A DNA stretch of 64,000 bases from Rhizobium vallis (lineage in GTDB: Bacteria > Pseudomonadota > Alphaproteobacteria > Rhizobiales > Rhizobiaceae), in NCBI RefSeq assembly GCF_003985155.1, contig NZ_ML133686.1, forward strand, positions 466,001 through 530,000, read 5' to 3'. Position 1 is the first letter of the stretch; every line of letters starts with the position of its first letter. Below the pieces are notes generated by a model that did no database searches, was not told the DNA's origin, and worked only from the letters and a program-made list of their open reading frames with translations. Shown piece after piece: positions 43,565-51,381 of this stretch. Position numbers and translations under genes: made by a program.

Positions 43565-46126
43565 TTAGCTGCGCGGCTTCAGATTTTCCGGGTCATAGAT
43601 CGGCTTGTACCCGACGCTGACAACCTCCACCGGATAAGTCTCGGCAAAGTACTCGACATTGAGCTTGCGTCCGACCTGGCAATGCGACCATGGCAAATAG
43701 GCCAAGGCGATGTTCTTGCCGACCGTTGGGCCGTAGGCGATCGAGGTCGTGTAGGACCGACGGCCAAGCTCGTCGATCAGAACCTCTCCCGTGGCGGGAT
43801 CGACAACCGGCAGGTTGCCGAGGGGATAACGCTTCACGCCCGATTTGTCGGTATTCTCGGTCATCACAAGCGTGCAGAGCATGGCCGGCTGGTGCTCACG
43901 CGCCTTGTATTCCAGATGCTTTGCCTTGCCGCGGAAATCGGCTTCCTTGACCTTCGGACGGGCGAGATCGCTTTCGATCAGGTTGTACTGTGTCAGGAGG
44001 TCGGCGTTCTGCAGGCGCAGGCTCTTTTCCATGCGGCGCGAGTTTGCATAGGTCTCTACGCCGAAGGCCATCACACCGGTCGCGCGCAGCGCATCCCAGA
44101 CGGCGAGGCCGTCTTCGTACTTCATGTGCAATTCCCAGCCCTGCTCGCCGACATACGAGATGCGGAAGGCGGTGACGGGCTTGCCGGCGATTTCGATCGG
44201 TTTGATCGCCGCAAAAGCGAAGTTTTCCTGATCGAGCCCGGCCGGATCGGCCACGGCCTTTTTCAGCGTGTCGCGTGCGTTCGGACCCCAGATGCCGATC
44301 GTCACGAATTTTTCCGAGACGTCGGTGATGGTCACGTCAAGACCGCGGTCCTGGGCGACGCGCCTCATATAGTGCAGGTCGCGCGGGCCGGCATCGGCGC
44401 CGTTGACGAGACGGCAACGGTCGGCCATGCGGAAGACGGTGAAGTCGGCACGCACCATGCCTTCGTCGTCGAGGAAGTGGGTGTAGACGCCCTTGCCGAT
44501 GTTTGCATCGCCGCCGACCTTGGCGGCGCACAGCCATTCCATCAGCTCGACATGGTCAGGACCCTCGATATCGACCATGTGGAAGTGGCTGAGATTGACG
44601 ATGCCGCAATCCTCGCTCATCGCCAGATGCTCGGCATTCGACACGCGCCAGAAATGGCGGCTGTCCCATTCGTTTTCGCGAACCGGGACGCGGTCGGCAT
44701 ATTTCTCCAGAAGGTGCTCGTTGGCGGCGTAGCCGTGTGCACGCTCCCAGCCGCCAAGTTCCATGAAGTAGCCGCCAAGCTCCTTTTCGCGCTCGTAGAA
44801 GGGCGAGCGCTTGGCGTTGCGGCCGGATGCATAGGGTTCGCGGGTGTGAACAGCCGGGAAATAGATCTTCTGGGCGGCTTCGAAGCAGCGGCCCTCGATG
44901 AACTCTTCCGTCAACTGATGCGGATAGAAGCGGGCGTAGTCGATGCTGTTGTGATCGATTTCCGTGCGGCCATCGGTCATCCAGTCGGCGATCAGCTTGC
45001 CGTAGCCCGGGCCGTCCTTGACCCAGATGGCAACGCAGTACCAGAGACCGCGCACCTTCTGGCTCTCGCCGCAGGATGCGCCGCCGCCGGCGGAAACCTG
45101 CAGCAGGCCGTTGAAGGAATGACCCTCGTTATAGCCGAGCTCGCCGAGGATCGGCGTCAGTTCCATGGCGCGCTCGAGCGGCTCGATGATCTGTTCCATC
45201 TCGAGGTCACGCTGCGAGGGCGAAAGGCGTGCTTCGTGTTTTTCGAGAATATCGCGCGGGTGGCACATGCGCGGATTGGTGGCTTCGTAATAGCCCCACT
45301 CGATCTGACCGCCCTCCGTCGTCGCCGGGTCGCCGGTATCGCGCATATAGGCGGAGTTGCCCTGGTCGCGTAGCAGCGGGAAGCCGATTTCCTTGCCGGT
45401 GCCTTCAAACTCGTTATACGGGCCGAAGAAGGTGAGCGGGTGGTCGACCGGCATGACTGGCAGGTCTTCACCGACCATCTCCGCGATCAGGCGCCCCCAG
45501 AGGCCGGCACAGACGATGACGTGGTCGGCCATGATAGTGCCGCGATGGGTGACGACGCCCTTGATGCGGCCGCCTTCGACGATCAGCGACTTCGCCGGCG
45601 TGTTGCCGAACACCTGCAGCTTGCCTGCCTTTTCGGCGGCGTCGACCAGCTTGCCGGCAACGGTCTGCGAGCGCGGAATGACGAGGCCGGCATCCGGATC
45701 GAAAAGGCCGCCCATCACCTGATCTGCCTCGATCAGCGGGAACTTCTCCTTGATCTCGGAAGGGCTGACATAATGGGCGCGCGTGCCGAAAGCGCGTGCC
45801 GAGGAAAGCTTGCGCTTGATTTCCTCCATCCAGGCATGGTCGCCGGTACGCGCCACTTCGAGGCCGCCGATGCGGGCGTAGTGGCCCATCTTCTCGTAGA
45901 AATCGATCGAATATTGCGTGGTCCAGACGGAGAGATAGTCGTGGCTCGTGGTGTAACAGAAGTCCGAGGCATGGGCTGTCGAGCCGATATCGGTCGGTAT
46001 GCCCGACTTATCGATGCCGACGATATCGTCCCATCCGCGCTCGACGAGATGATGCGCGATGGAGGCGCCGACGATACCGCCGAGCCCGATGATGACGACC
46101 TTTGCCTTTTCGGGAAATGCTGCCAC
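43565..46126 (-). CDS. FAD-dependent oxidoreductase / GcvT-like fusion (dimethylglycine or sarcosine dehydrogenase family)
   Basis: The 853-residue protein joins an N-terminal DAO-type FAD domain (KVVIIGLGGIVGASIAHHLVERG, residues about 10-390) with a C-terminal GcvT folate-binding domain (residues about 430-850; FRISYVGEQGWELHM and GRRSYTTSIAYGPTVGKNIALAY). Enzymes of this build oxidise N-methyl groups of dimethylglycine, sarcosine or similar amines and pass the one-carbon unit to tetrahydrofolate. The exact amine is unknown. GTG 46126 (MAAFPEKAKVVI) with AGAAGGA upstream is preferred over GTG 46150. The gene is monocistronic. Confidence 0.87.
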   Translation of the reverse strand: MAAFPEKAKVVIIGLGGIVGASIAHHLVERGWDDIVGIDKSGIPTDIGSTAHASDFCYTTSHDYLSVWTTQYSIDFYEKMGHYARIGGLEVARTGDHAWMEEIKRKLSSARAFGTRAHYVSPSEIKEKFPLIEADQVMGGLFDPDAGLVIPRSQTVAGKLVDAAEKAGKLQVFGNTPAKSLIVEGGRIKGVVTHRGTIMADHVIVCAGLWGRLIAEMVGEDLPVMPVDHPLTFFGPYNEFEGTGKEIGFPLLRDQGNSAYMRDTGDPATTEGGQIEWGYYEATNPRMCHPRDILEKHEARLSPSQRDLEMEQIIEPLERAMELTPILGELGYNEGHSFNGLLQVSAGGGASCGESQKVRGLWYCVAIWVKDGPGYGKLIADWMTDGRTEIDHNSIDYARFYPHQLTEEFIEGRCFEAAQKIYFPAVHTREPYASGRNAKRSPFYEREKELGGYFMELGGWERAHGYAANEHLLEKYADRVPVRENEWDSRHFWRVSNAEHLAMSEDCGIVNLSHFHMVDIEGPDHVELMEWLCAAKVGGDANIGKGVYTHFLDDEGMVRADFTVFRMADRCRLVNGADAGPRDLHYMRRVAQDRGLDVTITDVSEKFVTIGIWGPNARDTLKKAVADPAGLDQENFAFAAIKPIEIAGKPVTAFRISYVGEQGWELHMKYEDGLAVWDALRATGVMAFGVETYANSRRMEKSLRLQNADLLTQYNLIESDLARPKVKEADFRGKAKHLEYKAREHQPAMLCTLVMTENTDKSGVKRYPLGNLPVVDPATGEVLIDELGRRSYTTSIAYGPTVGKNIALAYLPWSHCQVGRKLNVEYFAETYPVEVVSVGYKPIYDPENLKPRS

Positions 46127-46165
46127 GTGCTGTTCCTTCTGCTTCCGCACGAATTAAACTTACCT

Positions 46166-46263
46166 TACAGCGCCGCGCGTCTGACAAGACGCGCAAAGGA
46201 CGCTGTAACACCTTGAATTTCTGCATAATTCCTCAAAGCGATTCCGATTTGAGGAATTATGCA
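46166..46263. repeat. Compound Rhizobium palindromic repeat
   Basis: Two nested hairpins are visible. TTACAGCG (46166-46173) pairs with CGCTGTAA (46201-46208), with inner arms GCGCGTC/GACGCGC. Next, TGCATAATTCCTCAAA (46222-46237) and TTTGAGGAATTATGCA (46248-46263) form a perfect 16-bp stem. The combination is a frequent intergenic element in R. leguminosarum-type genomes, as I recall. The remaining bases up to 46551 hold nothing that I can support. Confidence 0.75.
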
Positions 46264-46551
46264 GTAGCCGCGCTCGACCTACGTTTCACGCGTCAGCTGC
46301 AGGCGCCATGCCAGCCTCGTAAGGGTGTCACATTTGCCGAAGCTGCGGAACCCTTAAGACCTCTCCGCATGGAAGCTGCAACGGCTATTATGCATAAGGC
46401 TCATGACCGTCATTGGTCCTACGCCGTCGAGGACCGGCGTAATTGCGTCAGCCCGGATCGAACGGTCAGGCAAGACTGACGACGACCGGATAGGCGAGCC
46501 CCTGCATCTGGCCTATCGTCACGCGCGCGCCCCGGGATTCGCGCCCCGGGA

Positions 46552-46791
46552 TTACGGCGCTGAAATCGCCCTGAGCCGATCGATGTCCGCGAGCACGATG
46601 TCTTCCGAAACAGGCTCGCGATTGTGCAGGCGGAACCATTCGGCCGCTTCGCGCACGCGGTCTCCGTGAGGCGATGGATAGGCGCCCAGTCCGAGGACCC
46701 ATTCCCGCACGGTTTCGCGCTCCATCCGCCCGGCCCGGTATCGGTCGCAGACGGTTTTCGCCGAGGCGACGAGATCATTGATGCTTTTCAC
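46552..46791 (-). CDS. Small hypothetical protein, third gene of an XRE-led operon
   Basis: The 79-residue protein begins with GTG 46791, with GAGGG five bases upstream. It is largely alpha-helical and charged (SINDLVASAKTVCDRYRAGRM, EAAEWFRLHNREPVSEDIVL). No motif is recognised. It lies nine bases after the stop of the 86-residue protein and is clearly co-transcribed with it. Confidence 0.6.
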   Translation of the reverse strand: MKSINDLVASAKTVCDRYRAGRMERETVREWVLGLGAYPSPHGDRVREAAEWFRLHNREPVSEDIVLADIDRLRAISAP

Positions 46792-46800
46792 AAATATCCC

Positions 46801-47061
46801 TCAATGCACGGAAGGTTCTTCGTCTTCCAAAAAGGATCGAATGCCGTCCCTTGCCACGACAGCCAGGAATTCATCAAAGGCATCCCGGTCAGTCGCGAAG
46901 GGCTCTTCCCATTGGATCAGATCCTCCGACTGCGTGACGACTTCCATCGTCCAATCCTCATTGCTGCCGGAGGCTCGAAAAATATCGACGAGCACGGTAA
47001 TCCCGTCCTCGGTGAATTCGCCCGCCAGTTCGGAATGCTCAAACTTCTGCTTCTTTGCCAT
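46801..47061 (-). CDS. Small acidic hypothetical protein, second gene of an XRE-led operon
   Basis: The 86-residue protein is strongly acidic (KFEHSELAGEFTEDGITVLVD, WTMEVVTQSEDLIQWEEPFATD, FLEDEEPSVH). No family is recognised. Its ATG at 47061 lies three bases after the XRE gene stop, and it is followed by another small gene. Acidic proteins next to an XRE regulator recall antitoxins or DNA mimics, but the sequence does not show this. Confidence 0.6.
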   Translation of the reverse strand: MAKKQKFEHSELAGEFTEDGITVLVDIFRASGSNEDWTMEVVTQSEDLIQWEEPFATDRDAFDEFLAVVARDGIRSFLEDEEPSVH

Positions 47062-47064
47062 TAT

Positions 47065-47385
47065 TCAGCCGCCAGCGCCGGGAGGGGCGTCGTTTTTCAA
47101 ATATTCTTCGTATTGAACCGTCTCGGTTTCATCAGTGTCTATAGAAGCCGATTCCGATTTTGCCAAGCGAACGCCGGCACCGCCGCCGTTCTCCGGAATG
47201 AACAGCACGCCCGCATCCTCCAAGCTCTGCTTTATATTCTGCAGGGCTCGTTCAGCCGGGAAAAAACTCCCGGCCTCAAAATCGGCAATCGTCGCCTCGG
47301 CAATTTTGGAGGCCGAAGACAGGTCATCGCGAGACCACCCGATAAGGGCACGTGCGGCCCGGCACTGAGCTGGAGATAGACACAA
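47065..47385 (-). CDS. XRE-family DNA-binding protein
   Basis: About 106 residues from a TTG at 47385, with AGGTG five bases upstream. The N-terminal helix-turn-helix is LSPAQCRAARALIGWSRDDLSSASKIAEATIADFEAG (residues 3-40), the form seen in small phage-like or transcriptional regulators. The C-terminal tail is acidic and repetitive (ESASIDTDETETVQYEEYL) with little structure. It leads an operon of three small genes and may control it. A longer open frame upstream is not conserved in character. Confidence 0.7.
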   Translation of the reverse strand: MCLSPAQCRAARALIGWSRDDLSSASKIAEATIADFEAGSFFPAERALQNIKQSLEDAGVLFIPENGGGAGVRLAKSESASIDTDETETVQYEEYLKNDAPPGAGG

Positions 47386-47619
47386 AATAACACCTGAACT
47401 GATAGCGTGACCCTTGTTTCGGGTTCGCGATATAAAGATGTAATCTCGGGTGCAGAAAGCAAGCGCATGTCTTGCCGTCCCGGAAATATGGCCTGTTGTC
47501 CGCCATTCGATTCTTTCGACCTTTGATAGTCTACCCTCATTGGGCGATAGGGAGGTTGATTGACTGAATATCATTAAAGCCTAATTTAAGGCCCCTTTAT
47601 CACGCGCCGGGAGGTAACA

Positions 47620-48681
47620 ATGCGTGAGCCAGATATGCAGAAACTCGATGCGCTTGTCGGTCGTCTTGTTGGTGACGTCGGCGCCGCCATGTCAGGTGCC
47701 TTGGTCGTGCTTGGCGACAAGGTGGGACTGTTCAAGGCGATGGCCGACGGGACACCCTTGAGCGTCGAGCAACTTGCCGCGAAAACCGGGGTGAAGGAGC
47801 GTTATCTCAGGGAATGGCTCAGCGCCCAGGCGGCGGCGGACTATGTCACCTACAACGAGAAAACCGATCGTTTCAGCCTGACGCCGGAACAGGCGATGGT
47901 ATTCGCCGAGGAAAACAGCCCCGCCTTCTTCGTCGGCGCTTTCGAGGTCGTCCAATCCATGTGGATGGACGAGCCGAAGATTGCCGAAGCCTTCCGCACC
48001 GGCACGGGTCTCGGCTGGCACGAGCATAGCACCTGTCTCTTCCGGGGAACCGAGCGGTTCTTCCGCCCGGGTTACAACAGCCACCTCGTCAACGAATGGA
48101 TTCCGGCTCTTGCCGGGATGGACGAGAAGCTCAAGGCGGGCGCCAATGTCGCCGACGTCGGCTGCGGTCACGGCGCATCGACCATCCTGATGGCGCAGGC
48201 CTATCCCGCCTCCCACTTTACCGGCTTCGACTATCACGGCCCATCGATCGAAAGAGCCAAGGCAGCCGCGCAAGAGGCTGGTGTGGCGGACCGCGTGACC
48301 TTCGAGCAGGGACGGGCGTCCGAATTTCCGGGGCGCAGCTACGATATGGTAGCCATGTTCGACTGCCTTCACGACATGGGCGATCCGGTCGGCGCCGGAC
48401 GGCACGTCAAGGAGACGCTTGCCCCGAACGGCACCTGGCTGATCGTCGAGCCCTTTGCCCATGATCACCTCAAGGACAATCTCAACCCGGTCGGCCGCGT
48501 CTATTACGGTGCGTCGACGATGATCTGCACGCCGGCATCGCTCTCCCAGGAAGTGGGGCTCGGGCTCGGCGCGCAGGCGGGAGAAATGAAGCTTCGAAAG
48601 GTCGCGCTCGACGCCGGCTTCACGCATTTCCGCCGTGCGACGGAAACGCCGTTCAACATGGTGTTCGAGGTACGGGCGTAA
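47620..48681 (+). CDS. Class I SAM-dependent methyltransferase with N-terminal winged helix
   Basis: The 353-residue protein has an N-terminal winged-helix/dimerisation domain (LFKAMADGTPLSVEQLAAKTGVKERYLREWL) and a C-terminal methyltransferase domain with SAM motif I VADVGCGHGAS near residue 178, motif II GFDYHG and motif IV MFDCLHDM. This two-part build is shared with O-methyltransferases and ArsM/rRNA-like methyltransferases. The substrate is unknown. GGGAGGT precedes the ATG. It converges on agpT with a short hairpin (48685-48699) between. Confidence 0.85.
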   Translation: MREPDMQKLDALVGRLVGDVGAAMSGALVVLGDKVGLFKAMADGTPLSVEQLAAKTGVKERYLREWLSAQAAADYVTYNEKTDRFSLTPEQAMVFAEENSPAFFVGAFEVVQSMWMDEPKIAEAFRTGTGLGWHEHSTCLFRGTERFFRPGYNSHLVNEWIPALAGMDEKLKAGANVADVGCGHGASTILMAQAYPASHFTGFDYHGPSIERAKAAAQEAGVADRVTFEQGRASEFPGRSYDMVAMFDCLHDMGDPVGAGRHVKETLAPNGTWLIVEPFAHDHLKDNLNPVGRVYYGASTMICTPASLSQEVGLGLGAQAGEMKLRKVALDAGFTHFRRATETPFNMVFEVRA

Positions 48682-48705
48682 AGAACCCCGCTTCGGGGTG
48701 ACCCG

Positions 48706-49581
48706 CTATCTAAGCTTGCCGATGCTGGCATACATGCCGGTCGTGCGGAATTCCGTGGGGTTGGTGCCGTAGACGCGGCGGAAGACCTTGGCGAAATAGT
48801 TGGGGTCCTCGAAGCCGCACATGATGGCGACCTCCTTGACCGGCAGGAAGTCCGCCTTGGTCAGCAGCTTGACGGCGCGCTGCAGGCGCTGCTGCAGCAC
48901 GAATTCGGCGGGCGGCATGCCTTCGCTCTCGGCGAAGCTGCGGGAGAAATGCGCGCGGCTGAGGCCGACGATGCCGGCGAGATCGCTGACCGGCAGCGGC
49001 TTGTCGAGATTGGCGTTGATATGGTCGATCACCGGCTGCATCAGGCTGAGTTCGGCGGCAAAGGCCGGCGAGCCGAAGACGTCGTCATAGAGCGCCATCG
49101 CCGCCTCATAGGCGATTGCCGAGGCGGCGCCCGGCGACGTCGCGCCTTTGACGAGGCGCAGGCTGCAATCGGCAAGATGGTCGATGGTCGAGGGCTGCAG
49201 TTTCAAGACCGGGCCGGCTGTGGAAAGCACCAGCTTGTGGATGCGCAGCGTCTCCTCGCCGTTCATCGAGATCCAGAAATATTCCCAGCGGTCGCCCTTC
49301 TCCAGCCAGTAGCGGTGATTGTGCGGAACGAGCACCAGCAGCGTGTCGCCACCCTGGAGGCGATAGTTGCGGTTCTGGTAGCGCAGCCGGCCGCTGCCGC
49401 TGATCGTGTGCTGCAGCACGGTGAAGGGGGTCTGGCCGCGCCGGCGGCCGTCCCAATCATAGGTTTCGTTCTCGCGCACTTCATAGCCGGTACTGGTCGG
49501 CATGGCGTGCAATGGCTGGCGGCCGCGGGGCAATGATACCGTCCTCATCGACTGTCCGTTAGAGATCAAATCATGCAGCAC
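48706..49581 (-). CDS. agpT: AraC-family regulator of alpha-galactoside utilisation
   Basis: The 291-residue protein has an N-terminal cupin sensor (residues 25-140; LQHTISGSGRLRYQNRNYRL) and a C-terminal pair of helix-turn-helix motifs (DLAGIVGLSRAHFSRSFAE, VKEVAIMCGFEDPNYFAKVFRRVYGTNPTEFR). It is divergent from the agaL1-agpABCD-agaL2 operon, as agpT is in S. meliloti, where it responds to alpha-galactosides. The GTG at 49581 has AGGGG seven bases upstream; ATG 49548 is the alternative. A remnant of a related AraC gene lies at 43300-43372. Confidence 0.88.
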   Translation of the reverse strand: MLHDLISNGQSMRTVSLPRGRQPLHAMPTSTGYEVRENETYDWDGRRRGQTPFTVLQHTISGSGRLRYQNRNYRLQGGDTLLVLVPHNHRYWLEKGDRWEYFWISMNGEETLRIHKLVLSTAGPVLKLQPSTIDHLADCSLRLVKGATSPGAASAIAYEAAMALYDDVFGSPAFAAELSLMQPVIDHINANLDKPLPVSDLAGIVGLSRAHFSRSFAESEGMPPAEFVLQQRLQRAVKLLTKADFLPVKEVAIMCGFEDPNYFAKVFRRVYGTNPTEFRTTGMYASIGKLR

Positions 49582-49793
49582 AAAATTACCCCTGAAAGCA
49601 TAATCCTTCTCTGGTGGCTCCGCCGATTTCGGGCATAATCCCGCTCGACAAGAAGGAAGAGACCACGGCCGACGCGAACGGTCGGGAGGAAAACAGGCAG
49701 TTTTAGGGCTTTTTCAACCACATGCGCCGGCATGCGGCCGGATCCTCCGTAGCCATCTTTTCTGTAGCATTCGATTGGGTCGAGGTGAAGATC

Positions 49794-51260
49794 ATGAGTT
49801 TCAAAATCGCTATCATTGGTGCGGGCAGCGTCGGGTTCACCAAGAAGCTGTTTACCGACATATTGTGCGTTCCCGAGTTTCGCGACGTCGAATTCGCGCT
49901 GACCGATCTCAGCGAACACAATCTCGAAATGATCAAGGCGATCCTCGATCGTGTCGTCGAGGCGAACGGGCTGCCGACGAAAGTGACGGCGACGACCGAC
50001 CGGCGCAAGGCGCTGGCAGGTGCACGCTATATCATCAGCTGCGTCCGGGTCGGCGGCCTCGAAGCCTATGCGGATGATATCCGCATCCCCTTGAAATACG
50101 GCATTGACCAGTGCGTTGGCGATACGATCTGCGCCGGCGGCATCCTTTATGGCCAACGCAACATCCCCGTTATCCTCGACTTCTGCAAGGATATAAGAGA
50201 GGTCGCCGAGCCCGGCGCGAAGTTCCTGAACTATGCCAACCCGATGGCGATGAACACCTGGGCGGCGATCGAATACGGCAAGGTCGATACTGTCGGCCTC
50301 TGCCACGGCGTCCAGCACGGCGCCGAACAGATCGCCGAGGTCCTCGGTGCGAAGTCTCACAGCGAGCTCGACTATATTTGCTCCGGCATCAACCACCAGA
50401 CCTGGTTCATCGACCTGCGTCTCAATGGCCGCAAGATCGGCAAGGACGAACTGGTTGCCGCCTTCGAGGCGCATCCCGTCTTTTCGCAGCAGGAGAAGCT
50501 GCGCATCGACGTGCTGAAGCGGTTCGGCGTCTATTCGACGGAAAGCAACGGCCATCTCTCGGAATACCTGCCCTGGTACCGCAAGCGGCCGGACGAGATT
50601 ACCCGCTGGATCGACATGTCCGACTGGATCCACGGCGAGACCGGCGGCTATCTCCGCTACTCCACCGAAACGCGCAACTGGTTCGAGACGGAATTTCCGC
50701 AATTCCTGGAATCCGCCGCCAAGCCGATCGATCCTGCCAAGCGTTCGAACGAACATGCCAGCCATATCCTGGAAGCACTGGAGACGAACCGGGTCTATCG
50801 CGGCCATTTCAACGTCAAGAACAATGGCGTCATCACCAACCTGCCTTCCGACGCGATCATCGAATCGCCGGGCTTCGTCGACCGCTTCGGCATCAACATG
50901 GTCTCGGGCGTCACCCTGCCGGAAGCCTGTGCGGCCACCTGCACAGCATCGATCAATGTCCAGCGCATGTCGGTGCATGCGGCGATCTCAGGCGACATCG
51001 ATCTTCTGAAGCTCGCCGTGCTGCACGATCCGCTGGTCGGCGCCGTATCGACGCCGGAAGAGGTCTGGCAGATGGTCGACGAGATGGTTGTTGCCCAGGC
51101 CCGCTGGCTGCCGCAATATGCAGATGCCGTCCCGGCCGCCAAGGAGCGGCTGTCGAAATCGAAGGTGCAGACCCGCGACTGGGCGGGCGCTGCACGGCGC
51201 AACGTCCGATCGATCGAGGAATTGCGCGCCGAAAAGGCGGCTGTGAAACAGGCCGTCTGA
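49794..51260 (+). CDS. agaL1: Alpha-galactosidase, glycoside hydrolase family 4 (AgaL1)
   Basis: The 488-residue GH4 enzyme cleaves alpha-galactosides with an NAD+- and Mn2+-dependent redox mechanism in the cytoplasm. The Rossmann loop is IAIIGAGSVGFTKKL, the metal and substrate site YANPMAMNTW near residue 150 and GLCHGVQH near residue 175, then DYICSGINHQTWF. GAGGTGA lies eight bases upstream of ATG 49794. It is the first gene of the agp operon, divergent from agpT. Its paralogue AgaL2 ends the operon, as in S. meliloti. Confidence 0.88.
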   Translation: MSFKIAIIGAGSVGFTKKLFTDILCVPEFRDVEFALTDLSEHNLEMIKAILDRVVEANGLPTKVTATTDRRKALAGARYIISCVRVGGLEAYADDIRIPLKYGIDQCVGDTICAGGILYGQRNIPVILDFCKDIREVAEPGAKFLNYANPMAMNTWAAIEYGKVDTVGLCHGVQHGAEQIAEVLGAKSHSELDYICSGINHQTWFIDLRLNGRKIGKDELVAAFEAHPVFSQQEKLRIDVLKRFGVYSTESNGHLSEYLPWYRKRPDEITRWIDMSDWIHGETGGYLRYSTETRNWFETEFPQFLESAAKPIDPAKRSNEHASHILEALETNRVYRGHFNVKNNGVITNLPSDAIIESPGFVDRFGINMVSGVTLPEACAATCTASINVQRMSVHAAISGDIDLLKLAVLHDPLVGAVSTPEEVWQMVDEMVVAQARWLPQYADAVPAAKERLSKSKVQTRDWAGAARRNVRSIEELRAEKAAVKQAV

Positions 51261-51381
51261 GTTTTGTGAAGGATGGGTCGTCATGGTTTTCCGGGAGGGA
51301 AGTCCATGACACCAGGCCCGCTTTCACGTCGTGCGAGGAAAAGGAGCCGCGTGACCGCGCTCCGGAACAGAGGGAGAAACG

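Noticed and set aside
43511..45373. Long open frame (620 codons) on the plus strand
   Set aside because: It is antisense to the FAD/GcvT gene and carries no recognisable motif.
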